From Larus michahellis (taxonomy: Eukaryota; Chordata; Aves; Charadriiformes; Laridae): DNA of 64,000 nt. This document shows positions 1 to 20,000 of this stretch, piece after piece. The stretch is taken from NCBI RefSeq assembly GCF_964199755.1, contig NC_133896.1:83047815-83111814 (forward strand), given 5' to 3'. Each line of letters begins with the position of its first letter. Position 1 is the stretch's first letter. The position numbers and the translations under genes are program-made. The notes under the pieces are model-generated. The model made no database searches. It was not told the origin of the DNA and saw nothing but the letters and a program-made list of their open reading frames with translations.

Positions 1-3000
1 CCAGGTTCAGCAACTGAAAACATTAAAGCAGAAGGACATCCAATATCAGATCATAAGCACCCATGAATGAATTGCATGCATATGTTAATGTTGATATGAA
101 TGCACAGGTCACAGATACCACATCTTTTGAAGTGCCTGGATGGCCCTTCCTAATGGAGTACCCAAATTCTGACTGTCCTCAGTATGCTGATCTTCACAAC
201 ACTCCTGTGAAAATACAGAAAATATGGTTATTTTGTGGCTAAGGAGAACAAGGACCAGGTCCCTAAATATACTGAGAAACATAAATGCTGTTGAGATTAC
301 AGCCATAGAAAATTTTATGGAAGGTTGCTAAGACAGCTTCAGGGATAGCATAAAGCATAACTGAACAACCAAAATACCTTTGATGGTGTCAAAGGTATTT
401 TGACAGACCTTGTCCAGCCACAGGAATTTTCTATCAAAGGGAATTTAGTGACGGTCTTGATTTCCTAGGTCACAAACTTCTTCCTGAATTGCCTAGTCAT
501 TACCTAACTGTACCATTAATGAGTGATAAACTGGAATGGAATAAATAAATAAGTGACATATAAGGTTATGTCTCTTCTGCTATACAGCCTGCTTGAAATA
601 ATAATAACAACTGTTTGTGGAGCATCTACTAGAGACCTATTTCATCAGCCCGTCTCTGAAGTCCAATTCAAGCCTGACTTCACCAAGCTGCAGAACATTT
701 CCTGGAAGGCTCTTGTTTACTCCACAGTAAAAGCCCGAAGCAAGCAGAGACATTTGGATCTGCTGAACATGCGTCAAGCGCTATCAAGCCCAGAAACTTC
801 CTGGAAGCCTTCCCAATCGTTTCCAGGCGGAACATACCATTCCTCCGCTGTCTCCGCCCCTTTCCTTCTGCCTAGTCGGCCCCGAGCTGCGCGGGCATTT
901 AACACGAGGTGGCAGCCCTGCTCCACAGGGCAGCAATCCTGCGCAATTTTTAATAATTTGCAATAATAATTTCACCGTAAATTCTTTATAAGATGCGCAA
1001 TGAAAAGGGAAGTTTAAAAATTCTTGATTTTCTCCTCCTCTGCATCAGTTCACCTCCACTGTCTCCTTTCTTGGTTTCAAGGGGAAAAGTTACAGGTCAC
1101 TCGTACCCAAAGCTGGGTATTACCTGCTGGTTTCAGCGTATTTCCCTTGACCAGAGCCAGTATTGTCTAACTCTCCTGCCCATTCCCCTCTGCTCACATC
1201 TTTCTTTGCTTGTCTCGCTCTTAGTCGTTAGGTGCTAGAGCAGGTACCCTCAAGGTTTTTTTACTGGCAAGACATCCAAAATATTTCAAGGGACAATAAT
1301 GGTAGATAAAGTCACTTGCTCAGGGATTGTTTCCTACTAAACTGACTTCAGATAAGCGATTTCAGAGGAAATATTTATAACTCTTGCAAGGGATCAGCCA
1401 CTCAGAGTCCATAAGACATAATAAACACCAGATTAAATTAAAACGAACAAACAAAAAACAGCAGCAGATCTACAGACGCTCTATCTAACCGTACAAGGTT
1501 GTGGAGGAAAGCAAAGACCAGGTGTCAGTGACTGGAAACACTTCACTCTCACCCTCAAATCTGTTAGGATTCAAAGACATTCTCTCCTCACAAAAATCCA
1601 AAAATAAGGACAGTCTCAATAAAGACCACATGTACTTTGTGACAAAGCAGGACCACACCCCATAAAAATATAGCAAGTTTACTTATTTACAGAGGTAAAC
1701 TGCTACTTGGTACTGCAATTTGCTGTTATTCAGCTGTTTTTTTTACTCCATGAGTGGTGGTTCTGTCTCACTGTTGAGTCTGGACCTTGAATATACTTTG
1801 TGTGTTGTATTATATCAACCAATAAGCACTTTGAAATCTTTCATGCTTTCAGATTGAAAATTAAGTAAAAATATTAAATATTGTTAGGCATAAAGAACTA
1901 ATAATTCCATGCAACATTTTAAAAAAATATTCGAAGAGCAACTGCTTTCCCTGCACTTAAGAGTGATAGGGACATGAACTGCTCACAAATACATAATGAT
2001 ATACTTTGGAAAACAAATAAAAGGTTTCTGTTAATCATTAAATAATTTTAGGGTTTGTTCAGTTGCTGTGTACAGCCACCGGTGTCAAGTTGGCTGCGCT
2101 GGAGTACACATTTTCTGCAGAGCACTCCAATATCCTGCATAGCATGGGAAAGAATACAATCAAAAGCAATCCTCTTCAGTTATGAATAATTAAGTACCTG
2201 CATTCAAAGATCCCCATGCACGTTACAGACTTTAAGTATGTTGTCAAGCTGCCTGTGTATCAGACAAGCCTTAGCATTCCATTTGTAGATGGGCAAAATG
2301 ATGCACAAAGTACTGAAGGTAACTATATCATAACCAAGTCACTGACACATGGCTCGGCTTCGGCTCGCTTGTTCACTCAACCCTTGACCAAACACTGGGA
2401 AAAGGCTGGGACCCGAGCAAGCACGGGGCAAGTGATACGGAAGGAGAAAAAGCAGCTGGTCTCCACTGACTACCTTTAGCCTCCACGTGGAGTAATTTGA
2501 GCTGGAACCATGAGAGGAACACCAACACCAGGTGCTGCAAAGGAGTTGTCCACACCGTCCTTAGGTACCCCTAGAACATGTGGTACTTGAGAAAGACTGG
2601 TCTTCAGAAACACCCCACTGGCTTCACTGTTGTGTTGCTCCTTTGTTTTCAGAGGACTGTAAGTAACAATGACACCTGTCCCTAACAGGCCACTCCAAAC
2701 TATTAGTTGGAACAAAGGGATCTCAGACTCACGTTATTCAGCTCAGGGGTTTTGTCCTTTACTACTGCTTTTCACTATGGAGCAAGGTATGTTCATTCCT
2801 TAATCTCCTCATAACATCATTTGTATGCATTTAAGCAACTTGAGCTGAGGCTGGGCCATACAATCAGTTTGGGAGGAATGCGCAGCTTTTTTGTAAAAAA
2901 TAAGAAGCCGTAGAAAATAGAGCAGTGAGATGGCAGTTCAGCAGAGACAATACAAAGCTATTTCCTAGAGGAAAGGAAAACATCTACACAATGAGCCATT

Positions 3001-5435
3001 GTTTGCTGGGAGTGACTAGCCCTGTACCCTCACCCAGGGTCAATGTGCCCAACTGGCTCTGAGGCTGCTATAGATCCAGTGTCAAGTGTAACTGGTGACC
3101 AGTCACAAGTGGTGCAGGAGAGACACCAGGCAAGGACGGTGCCATGGATGGACATCAAACAGAGCAGAATCACAAGTGACTTCAGGTACGCCCTCTGTGG
3201 TTTAAACAGTATTTAGACTACAAAGTAGTTTTCTGACAAGAGAGGCTTTGACATGCTGAATCCACACTAAAGATTAAAAAAAAAATAAAAAATTCAGCCT
3301 ATGGATGCACAAATGGAATAAATACTCAAGAAGAGGTACTAATCAAAGAAATATCCAAGGGAGTCCAGAGTTATAGGCAGCTGAACAGTAGCTCCAGGGG
3401 GTTGCCAAAAGACATCCGCCTAGATGACATCTCCAGGAAACACGGGGCAAATAATGGATATTTTTGTCCTTAATTCACAGAATTTTAGCCAGTTAGCCAC
3501 CTAAGCTAACTTCACTTCACAGTAGTGCGCTGCAGAGCTCCCAGCAGTGACTCTGGAGCTCTGCGTGGTACAGCACAGGCTGCGAACCCTGCCCCCAGAT
3601 TCTGTGCAAATATTTTTATCTCCTGCTTCTGTGGCTACAGTATTGGCAACACTTGGGGAATCCCTTTTAGAGGGAACCTCTGCCTGCGTGAGCTGCAGAC
3701 ACAGCAATACATTACCTGCTCAGAGCTGTTCTGACACTCTAGGTTAAGAAAGAGTATATTGTTTTGACACTGTGGAGGACCACTTTGGGCTGGCAGTCCA
3801 AGGTGGGAAACATAACAAACCCCATTTCCAGTTCCTCCCTCGAGCACACGGACCCAGAATGTGGGGTTTGTCACGTGCCCATGGGTTGACATTTTAATAA
3901 GAACCTTAAGTCAGATGATTAGCTGTTTGTCACTGCTTCTACATGTATCATCTTCCTGCCCGCTGTTGTGCCAGTGACGTTATTGTTATTATTGAGCTGG
4001 AGGAGAGGGCTGGGAATTCAGTGCCCGATGGGGAGGAAGCGACAATGTGGGAGGAGCGAGGCTTGTGGCTGCATGTCCAGGGCTGCATCATCAGGGCAGG
4101 AAGAGTTCAGTAAGGAGATTTATGATCCTCACGTGGGATTTGTTGGGGGAGGAGAAGTCACCTAGCAATGCACTCGCAGGCCATGTCTTTGCATCAGGCC
4201 AGGGAAGAACCCTGGAACTCCTCTCTGATTTGTTGACAGAAATTCAAACTAGATGCTAGCTCAGCTGCCTTGTGTATAGTCCTGGAGATGCAAACAGTGA
4301 TTTACAGGACAATGGGAGTTTGAAATCAGTCTGTTAAGATTGCCAGAATGTGTTGGCAGCCTGGGTGAAACAGGCTAGAAAATTTCCTGTCTTTTGTCCT
4401 TGAGGAAGAGGCATCTATATCACTACAGACCTCCAGTACACTTTAGCGACTGCTATGCTGCTGGTAGTTAGGAAGCAAGGAGGCCAAACACAGGTATTAC
4501 AGAAAGGCATAATGCTTTGAAACCAGAATTTTCCCCAGGTCTGAATCCTGGGATTCCTTCAGTCTAGGCTATTTACTATGGCACTGCACAAAAATAATGC
4601 CTTCCTTCTGACTCACCCTTCTGAGATCCTCTGACACTACCTGCAACCATGGGGAAATGTTCACATGTCCTAGGACAGACAGAAACAAGCTGATGACGCT
4701 TCCTGTACAAACATTAATGCACATGCACTGGTGGAGGCTGGGACACATCGGTCCACGCCATTCCCACTGTGGGCTGCTCTCTCCTTAAGAGATTCAGGCG
4801 TGCACCTGTTGGAGCTGTGCAGGAGGCCACACTACACCATACTGAGCAGCAGAAGCTTAGACACTAAAGCGCCTGCCAGAGTTCTTGCGGGCACACTTTG
4901 GCCATCCAAAAGCAGATGTCATGCTTTAGGTGAGAAAAATCCCACTCCAACATACCTATTTATTGCCATTGACCACAAAGGCAGTTTAAAGTGACAGGCT
5001 CAGCTGTACATGCCTACATTATAAGTGTGGGTGAGATTTATATCCCATGCCCATTTATAGCCCCGTGCCAGGCATGATTATCTGGGAGCTGCCGTCATCT
5101 GAGCATATCTGCAACTACATAAATGTATTTCCTCCACATCTCTCCTGCTTATGTTCAAGATGAGAGATCACACTGGACTAGGGCTTGGAGAGGGAGCATT
5201 ACCAAAATGAGTTCAAAAAGCAGTGTGCTATTGAGTGCAAAGGTGGGTGGTGGACAGTACATGAAAGAACTCTCTACAAGGCAGAGAGCGTAAGCTAACA
5301 CCCTGGATCTGCAGTGAGAATTTGTAATAGGCCCTTCCTACCCTCAATGTCGGCCTGATTCCCACCCTGCAGGCAACTCAAGCGTGCATATCAATATATG
5401 TGCTATGAGTTTTTTGGGGCAGCCTAAAGGATTTA
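1..5435. other. Intergenic stretch, no gene recognised
   Basis: I found no exon set with matching splice phases, no recognisable domain and no clear transposon. Open frames here (the longest is 137 codons at 553-966 on the plus strand) show no family resemblance and no convincing splice sites. In mammals TMEM52B and OLR1 lie on this side of GABARAPL1. I saw neither a transmembrane exon of TMEM52B type nor a lectin exon here, but a short divergent exon could have been missed by eye. Confidence 0.5.
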
Positions 5436-5877
5436 GGGGAGTAAATGATTAGGGGGCTAGAACATTTCTCTTATGAAGAAAGGCTGAGGGACTTGGGTCA
5501 TTTCAGTCTGGAGAAGAGAAGACTGAGGGGGAATCTTATCAGTGCTTATAAACACTTAAAGGGTGGGTGTCAGGAGGATGGGGCCAGTCTTTTTTCAGTG
5601 GTGCCCAGCGACAGGACAAGAGGTAACGGGCACAAACTTGAGCATAGGAAGTTCCACCTAAACATGAGGAGGAACTTCTTTACTTTGAGGGTGGCAGAGC
5701 ACTGGCACAGACTGCCCAGAGAGGTGGTGGAGTCTCTGTCTCTGGAGACATTCAAAACCCGCCTGGACGTGTTCCTGTGCAACCTGCTCTAGGTGACCCT
5801 GCTCTGGCAGGGGGGTTGGACTAGATGATCTCCAGAGGTCCCTTCCATCCCCTACCATTCTGGGATTCTGTGATTTA
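5436..5877 (+). mobile_element. CR1 LINE, 5'-truncated 3' end
   Basis: The segment encodes the C-terminal end of CR1 ORF2 (a run containing [10 protein letters not shown], then [11 protein letters not shown] and the terminal LDVFLCNLL), followed by the CR1 3' untranslated tail with GATGATCTCCAGAGGTCCCT and an ATTCTG-type terminal repeat. An open frame of 115 codons (5445-5792) remains. It is very similar to the 3' end of the minus-strand CR1 at 57.6 kb, so the two are probably from the same or a close subfamily. Confidence 0.92.
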
Positions 5878-6734
5878 TGTGAGTACTTGTAGAAAAAGAC
5901 CAGGGCTTTATTTTCCCCTGATCCTATTTTTATCATTACAGATCATCCTGCTTGCTGTTCAATTTCTTCAGGATTCAAGCTGAGTCTGCTATAGCCTGGA
6001 TTTTTTTCCATTCTAAACACACTGTAGAAGCACAGTGACAGCAAAACAGCAACAATTTTTCTTTTCCTACCCCTGTTCATTCAGCATCAACACACTGGCA
6101 CAGAGTTGGATCAGATATAAGAACCTGGGTCCTCTCAGCTCTGCCACTGGTGTAGCCTTGGAGAGTCACGGTAATCACGCGAGGCACTCTGCTGTCCCAC
6201 TCAGCCCCTACTAGTATAACTAAAACCACTACACAAATAAAAGATCATCCTTGGAAAAGTCCTGCTCCTCTGGATGAGCCATGCAAAGAAATAATTATTT
6301 GATACACCCCCATTCATTGTTCCCAGGGTAGCAGCAATTATTTTTTGTGATGATTTGAGCATGCGGATACATTCATTAATATCTTCCCTTTTGCTGGTCA
6401 CTCAATAATTGTGAGCCCAACTACGAGAAAAACCAAAGATTTTCCAAATATGTATCAGCTGTGTAACTGGGCTAAAATTGGCCAGCTATTTTGGCTTGTT
6501 TGCTGACAGTTCCCTTTTAACTGTCTGCTGTTTGTAGCGTGCATCTGGTCTGTCACATTACGTGACACACTTTCTGCCCCTTGTTGTTTAACCGAGGTGT
6601 TATAACCAGGGGAATAATCCAGATCTGACAGCGACGGGGACGGTCACAAAAAGAAGCATTTTTTCGGCCTTACACCTCGTCAGCCACTTTAAGAATAGGT
6701 CAGGCTCATTACCCCCATTTTAGACAAGCAGAGG
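5878..6734. other. Intergenic, upstream flank of GABARAPL1
   Basis: AT-rich sequence with no gene or transposon that I could recognise. It grades into the CpG-rich GABARAPL1 promoter near position 6735. Confidence 0.5.
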
Positions 6735-6912
6735 CCGCCAACATTCACACGGGGGACCCCAAGCCGCGGACCCCGGCGCAGCCCGGCCCCGCTCCCACGC
6801 GCGGAGCGCCGCCCCACGCCGCTGCGCCGGCTGGGAGAGAGGGAGGAGCAAGGCGGCTATCCCCGCAGTTCCGGGTGGATTATGTGTCTGCTCATGCTGT
6901 ATTTATAACCCC

Positions 6913-6919
6913 TGAGTCA
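6913..6919 (+). promoter_or_regulatory. AP-1-type site TGAGTCA
   Basis: Exact match to the AP-1 consensus TGAGTCA, just downstream of a TATTTATAA stretch and upstream of the GC-rich core. Only the motif match is seen; occupancy is inference. Confidence 0.4.
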
Positions 6920-7068
6920 CGCGAGGGTGCGGCGTTGCTCAATCGTTATGTTTATTTTGCAAGCCTTTAAAAATTTTTTTTTTAAAATATTATTTTGAAT
7001 TTATTATTTATTGCCGCCCAATAAATCAATCTACAAACAAAAAACACGCGGTCCTGCGCGGCGGAGAC

Positions 7069-7112
7069 GGGGCGACAAGCGAGGGCGGATGGCCGCCCTC
7101 GCTTGTCGCCCC
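7069..7112. repeat. Perfect 20-bp inverted repeat with 4-base loop
   Basis: Bases 7069-7088 are exactly complementary to 7093-7112, leaving only ATGG between them. The arms read GGGGCGACAAGCGAGGGCGG and its reverse complement. The structure lies about 370 bases upstream of the GABARAPL1 start codon in the CpG island and could form a stable hairpin or cruciform. A foldback artefact of sequencing or assembly is an alternative. Confidence 0.95.
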
Positions 7113-7325
7113 CCTCCCCCCCCCGCTCCACCGCGCCTCCCCCCGTCACGCGTGGGGGGCACATCCCTCCTTGCCCCCCTGCGCGGTACGTGAAGGGTCT
7201 GCGCCTTCCCTCCCCCTCCACGGGCGGTGTGGACCCCAGCTCCGCCCCGGCGGCACCGTGACGGCGGGGGGGTGGGGTGGGGTGTGTGTGGCGGGGGGGG
7301 GGGTGGGGGTGGGGGTGCCTCCCCG

Positions 7326-7333
7326 TGACGTCA
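7326..7333 (+). promoter_or_regulatory. Consensus CRE, TGACGTCA
   Basis: Perfect palindromic cyclic-AMP response element 147 bases upstream of the GABARAPL1 start codon, inside the CpG island. CREB/ATF-family proteins bind this motif; whether they act here is inference. Confidence 0.55.
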
Positions 7334-7452
7334 CGGAGCCCAGTTTGCCGTCAGCGGGTTGGTGCGCTCCCGAGGCAGGGCTCGGGGTTGCGCTCCGCTG
7401 CGCTGCCGCTTGCGGGGGCGTCCGGGGAGTCTCGCAAAGTAGCCGGCGGTAG

Positions 7453-13690
<6,238 letters not shown>

Positions 13691-16427
13691 GCACCAGCCC
13701 CCCAGGCATGCAGGCGAGATGGACTGATGGAATGGATTTGGGGGGGTTGGGGGGATGCTGGAGAGGAGGAAGGAGGATGCCTGAGAAGAGGGGAAGAGAA
13801 CTGGAAGTGAACCACATGCAAAATGCCATCACCTTCCATGCATTAATTATAACCGTTATTTTTTAAATTGAAGGGAGGGAGGGTAAGGGGGACCGTGTAT
13901 GAAAAGGTGAACTGAAAGGCTAACGAGGGGTTCTGTGCTGAGGGATGGGGAGACTTCACTGTAGTTCTTTTCTTGACACAGCTGGAAGTAGTTAGCCAGT
14001 ACTGGAGGCTGCTGGACAAGCCAGTGTTGTGGAGCTCCAGGAGAGTGACTGGGCAGGATAGCCATTTTTGTGTGATCCTTTCATTGGATGAAGAAGGCAT
14101 GCCATGTATTGTACACTGACCTTGTCACGCTTTGCCCATGGCACGGCTGCACTCCTGTGAGCGTTCAGTGAGCTGTGAAAGACTTCACTCTGCCCGCACA
14201 AGGCTATCCTGCACTGACAGTCCTCACTCCAGCTGCTACCTGTGAAGCGTTCCAAGAGTATTGCGTTTCCCGTCACTTCCGTCAGTATTAGAAGGGCTAA
14301 CTCTGAGGGCTGGGAACTCCTCAGCTGTGAGATGTGAAGGTTGGGGAAGAAAGAATTATTTTTTTTCCTTTGTTGCTTTAATTGCAAGTGCTGGACAGAA
14401 AAATTTGAGATGACCCTTTTGTTCTTTTCAGTGAAGCCAACTGATAAACTCATAAGCTTAGGGCTAGAAAGGACCTCAAGAGAATGACTATCCCACCCCA
14501 GCTCTGAGACAGGACTGAGTATAGCAAACGTGTCCACCATGGCTGCTCATCTGACTTGTTCTTAGTGAACTTCACTGCGGTGGATCCTGGAGACCGCTGA
14601 GATAGTCTTTTCCAGTTCCTAGCTAGCCTATAAGTAAGAGAGCTTTTCTTGCTACCTAACTTCAGTCTCCCTTACTGTGTATTTAAGCAGCTAAATACTA
14701 ATGGTCTTGTTATTGGTGAACACCGAAAATTATCTATTGGTGTTGTCCTTGCACCAGTCATCTGCAGATTTGAAGATGGCAGAAGTCCTGTGGGTTTAGC
14801 CTTCCCTCCCACGTCTCATCCCTGTACAGCTCTTGCACCACATGCACAAGCGGAAGAAATCAGTTGCTCCCACGTGTGTTTTGCTGGCTTTTTGTGATTG
14901 GACAACAGTGCCACTCTTCGCCGCAAGAGAGGTGCTTTTAGAGTTGAAGGGGAAGGGGAATAGATTCTGTGCAGATTTTTTTTTAAATTATTTTATTTTA
15001 AGCCAGTGTTGTTCTTAGAAAGGTGCCAGATAGATGCTGTCCTGTGCAAGCCTTATGCTGTCATGCCAAAGCAGTTTCTTCCCAGTGGCACAAACAGCAG
15101 ATTTTCCCATGACTGCCATAACTCTGATGAAGGGATGGGGTTTGGGGAGTGAGCTGACTTTCAGGAAAATTCTGGGGTTTTATCTAAAAATCAGAGAGCT
15201 GGACCTGAATTACTGTAAACATTCCTACATTTAAGGGAGGGACCAAGAGGGAGGAAAAGACAAGAAGGATAAAGAAGACAGGCAGATTCCAAAATAAGTT
15301 GAAGGTGTTTGCTCTATTTACATCAAGTTAGATCCCAGTTCTCAGCGTTCCTCAGGAACGATAAATCAAGATGAGTGCTCCTCTGTTTGTGGGAGACAGG
15401 AAATCAGGTTTCAGCCTTCTCTGACTATTGTTCCGCAGAGGTACACGAATCAGAAGAGTAGACTGGGAATGTGAAGTGGGAGTCATTGGCAGAACTGTGT
15501 GAAGGTCAAGGAAGGAGTGTAGTGGGGCAGGAAGGCACTGCCCGTGTAGTATGGGAAGTAGCAGATGAACGGGAGAGAGGTGAAGGTATGCAAGAGATGT
15601 AGACAGAGGAGTCATAATGGACAGACAGAAAACAGGGGAACAAAGAATGAAATGAGTGGGTTAGGATTCCCGTTTTTCATCCTGTACTTCAGGTTTGCTG
15701 TTCCATCATGTGCTCTTCTGGAATAAATGTGTTTGGATGAGTTGTACCTACTGCCAACTTAGATACTGCCTGTTCTGCCTGCAGTGGTCAGTCCTCTCTT
15801 TTTGGCCCACTCTCCTCCAGTTGCCAGACTCTTCTCACATCCTTTGGGTGCAAATCCGCATCAGTCTCTTGTTTTAGGAAGCCCTGAATGTTCTGAAGCA
15901 GAGAACAGACCTAGGAGGCTTTCTAAAGTAAAAGACGAGATGCGGGCAGATGGTGTGCATCTCTCTGCCGCTGACCCACTTGCTCACGCACGTGCTGCCA
16001 AGCACGTGGTTGTGTGTTGTCTCAAATGAGCCCATGCTTAGGCACACTCAGGGGAGAAAAAGTTGGCATCTGGGGTGCTTGGTTGTGTGTTCAGACCTCC
16101 CCTCCCCTCCTGCTGCTGGGTTTATAAGTGACATGTGTGGGACTAATCTCAGCCGTTTGTTACATGTAGAGTTTACAGTTTAATTTAGTTATTTTCTGGT
16201 TCTTTTAACTGGATTGTGGCATTTACTTCTGTTTTTGCGCTAGTCTGGTATTGTACGAGGTAATGATGGTAATTCTTTTTTTGTGTTGGTTAGCTGCAGG
16301 TTCTTGTAAAATAAAGTTCATACTACTTGAGCTAAATCAACCGATCAATAAAGACGCATTTGAAAATCACAGGCTTGGTCCAAAATGGGTGACTAGCATT
16401 TCTTCCCTACGTGGGCTTGTAAATAAA
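13691..16427 (+). other. 3' UTR and alternative polyadenylation region of GABARAPL1
   Basis: After the stop there is no further coding signal. AATAAA occurs at 15722-15727, 16310-16315, 16347-16352 and 16422-16427 on the sense strand. The first is followed by a T/G-rich stretch, as in a working poly(A) site. The true end of the mRNA cannot be decided by eye: use of the first signal gives a 3' UTR of about 2.05 kb, use of the later ones up to about 2.75 kb. Confidence 0.5.
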
Positions 16428-16679
16428 GGAACAGCTTTGTCAGAACTTCTCTTTGCAACTTTTTCCCAGAACCCCAGATTTCCTCTGTCCTGCCTGCCGG
16501 GACAAGTCACTTCTCTCCTTTTTTTTGGTTATATTGTCACATGCACACTTGGCTGTGTCTTGCTGTACCACCAACATGACCTTCAGTTAGACTTGGGTGA
16601 CATGAGAAGGTCTTAAGAAGCATTTTGGATGCACTGAAGCATTATCTGCCATTTAAGGCCCTGAATAGCCCTAGCCAGC

Positions 16680-17060
16680 TGATGGGGCCCCGAGGGCACC
16701 ACCAGGCCTGACTGTCCCTGCCAGGCCCCCAGGGCCACCCATCACCCTGCCCATGGCCCAGGAGCCCATCTCAGCCCCCCCAGGGCTGTCAGCCCCTGCC
16801 ACAATGATGCCGCAACAGGGCTGGTCTCCAGCTCTCCGCAGCCCTGCCCTGCCCTGCCCTGCCCGGCCATGGGCCCTGCCAAGCCAGGCCCACCCCACAA
16901 CCCTGCCATCACTGGGCCTGGCCTGCAGATGGGATTCCCATCTTGACCTGCCGTGATGCGCCTTATGGTCAGGGCTTGTGCCTGGGCCTGGCCACCACCC
17001 CTGGGCCTGCCCCAGTCCCCCTCTTTGGTGCAGTAGGATGGGTGCCCTGCTGGCCATGTC
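16680..17060. repeat. GC-rich block, probable interspersed repeat
   Basis: A sharply bounded C-rich segment in AT-balanced surroundings, with a run of CCCTG units near 16845-16862 and many GGCCC and CCAGG words. Open frames on both strands are a consequence of the composition. The abrupt edges suggest an inserted repeat, perhaps an LTR, but I cannot name a family. Confidence 0.45.
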
Positions 17061-20000
17061 CCTCAGGGAAGCACTAGCCCACTAGCCCTCACTGTCTCGT
17101 GACAGATCTGGCTGAGGTGGGACTCCCAGCTGTGGGCAGAGGGTGTGGGGGTGGCCCTGGGGAGGCCCCTCCATGCCTCAGGGCCCTCTAAAGATAGGAA
17201 AAGCAGACATAAGGAAATCTGGGACTCCGTCAAAAGTAAGCCTGCAGTAGCAGCAGATCTAGGCTTTTTTTCCTTGTGGGTATTTGTGCGCTGAGAGGGA
17301 AGGAGTCCTGCTGGGAGCTGGCGAGACCAGCAGGCGCCATTTGCTCAGCGCCATAACTCTGCGTCAGGCACTGGCAGCACATGAGGAGGAAAGTGACGCC
17401 TGCTGTCGTCTGGGGAAGCAGCGAGAGACGTGCTGCTTCTTCCACCTCCTCCCTCCTCCTCGTCACCTGTGGTTTGTGCGGGTGCTGCTGGCCGGAGCAG
17501 CAGAAACAGGCCATGCCAATGCTGCGGAGGAGCAACCATCAGCTCTCGTCCTGCTGTGCACTGGGCGAGAGTTGCTTGGAGCACTGAAGCCAAGAATTAG
17601 GACGCTGAAACTCACAGGAATAAAGCTTGCTAGGCCTAATAGAGTCTTCTCCTCCCCACTTACATACATGGTGGAGCCACACTGTGAGCTTCTGTTGCTA
17701 GTGCTGAAGGAGAGGCAGTAATTCATCTGCACCATGTAAACTCAGAGCCTGCCCAGAGCAGCAGTTTCTGTGCTCGTATCCACCATCCTGACTAAAACAA
17801 GCTCCCCCTGTATGGCAGAAGGGTGCCATGACTCCAGGCAGATGGGCAGAGATCAGCTGAAAGCTTACACTATCATCTGAAATAATTTGAATTTCAGCTT
17901 CAAACTTGTTTTGCTGTTTAGGTTGTGGTATTGTCTGCTGGCTCAAGTAGAAAACCCGTATGGCATATGCCTGAGCAGGCCTGTCCCACTCCCCCGCTCA
18001 CCCCTTTCCGAGGAAAATGGTGCATCAGTGATGTTTGTACCTGCCGTGCTGCTTTGCATGCTTGTGTCAGTGCCATGGCTGAGACAAGCAGCAGGCAGGC
18101 GCATTTGCTGAATGTGATTTGCGTGGTCCGTATGTGAAATGTTAGCCTGTGCTCAAAGGCTGTCACCTTTATTCTGTGGGTTATGGAAATGGGATTGGAG
18201 CAACGCCGGGGGGAAACTAGGGGCTCAGCTGGTTAAGAGCGGTTAAGTAATTAATACTCTGCCTTGGTCACTATCACTGCACCTGAGATCCTCTCTCCAG
18301 TCACTCTGACTTTTGCTTTGGAAGAAAGCTTCCTCCTGGAGCAGGGAGAAAAGATGGCCTGGGGTATTAGAGCCTCACAACATCACTGTGAAGGATATCT
18401 GGGCTAACATAACAGGTCCCGAATTATGCTAAAAACTGATGTTTTCACTTCCATAAAACAGTCATGTCTGAGATGAAAGAAACACTGATTAAAACAGAAA
18501 TAAGACTACCGGAGGGAGAAACTCCAGCTCATTTCTGTCACTCAGTCTCGGATAAATGCTCCCCCAGGATGAGCCACAGAGTGTGACTAGAGAGCTCATT
18601 GCTGGCAGGGCGCTCGCAGACCCAGGCAGAGCACAGCTGACCACGAACAGCAGCTGCCCCAGCCTGTGCTGCCAATCCTTAGGAGGATGTTCCAAGTCCC
18701 ATGGTACTTGTGTTCCTGGAAGCTCATATGAGTCCCAAAGCACAGCTCATACCTGGATATACATGTGTTACAGGAATTAGTTAATATTCTCCTGAAATAG
18801 CTGGATCTTGCAGTACCTTTCTGTACAGTAAGGTTCTGGTTCTCCCTGATTTCTCTGGCCAATATCATGTGCATGTTGTATTGTTCTTTGGGAATTAAAA
18901 GATCGTTAATAAATGCTATAAATAGTAATACATGGAAGCAGCAGGAGAACATAAAGACCCTCATTTTCAAGTGAGGGCATTGCTAGAACTGCATTAAGGT
19001 TGTATGTACTGGATTATTAGCTGAAGAAAAAACTGATCTAATTCACTTCCTGTCTACTTTCCCCGGCCCCTCCTGATTAGAGGAATCTTTGTCAGAGCTC
19101 AGGACCCTGTGTTATTGTTTTGCCACAATCCTCTCTGATCATCTGAGCAGTCTCCTGCAGTGTCCACACACCGCTCAGAAACTTAGGGAGCTTTCAGGAG
19201 GTGGCAGTCCCTGTTAACCTTTAGCAGGACATTCTCCTAGCCTTCAGTGTACCTTACCACTCTTGAGCCACTTCATATAACCTTTTCAGTCAGCATTCCT
19301 CCTCATATTTGCTAGCTTGCTACTTGACCCGTTTGCCATACTCTTCCATGTAGCAGCATGCCTTTAGGTGAGTGACTGTAAATCCCTAGTTTTCGCAGAG
19401 GATGTAATTTTTTGCTGTATATTGGGCCAAAAGCATCCCTGTTCAGTGTGCATGCAACCTGTACATGACACGTCTCACAATTTTCACCAAATCTGCAGCC
19501 TGTTTCCTTCCTGCTGGAAATCTGGTTTTGGTCTCCCAGATATGATGTCTTGTGCCAGTGTTCAGCACTATGTTCCCAAAGGACTGATGGAGCTGTCTAG
19601 AAGCACAGGGGGTCTGCAAGAGGATGGCAACTGCCTGTGGAACTTGAGAGTGTCTCCTAACATGTCAGGGAGATCAGGAGTTTATGATATATATCCTCAT
19701 CAAACATAGAGTCTTCCTCCTCTACCTTTTCTTCAGCTTGTAGCTGAGACTGGCTCTTCCTCTTCTCTCTTCCAGTATCCTATTATTCCTCCAGTAGCAT
19801 CTGCCCTTTTTCCCCTCAGGGTGCAGCGAGATTAGCAGGAACAGAAAGCTTTCCTTACCCTTTGATGTCATTGCCTGCCCGGCCACCTTCTCTCTCACAG
19901 AGATGACAGAAGGCTGAGATATACTTTCATGCAGCAGCATCACCTACCTCCATTACCTGGGGTCTGAAGACACTTTGCTGCCAAACACACAGTGAGCAGG

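Noticed and set aside
6900..6908. TATTTATAA as the TATA box of GABARAPL1
   Set aside because: Too far from the start codon for the short 5' leader expected, and the gene has a CpG-island promoter; kept only as a note in the promoter entry.
16671..17057. 128-codon minus-strand and overlapping plus-strand frames
   Set aside because: Both lie in the GC-rich repeat-like block, are low in complexity and have no domain.
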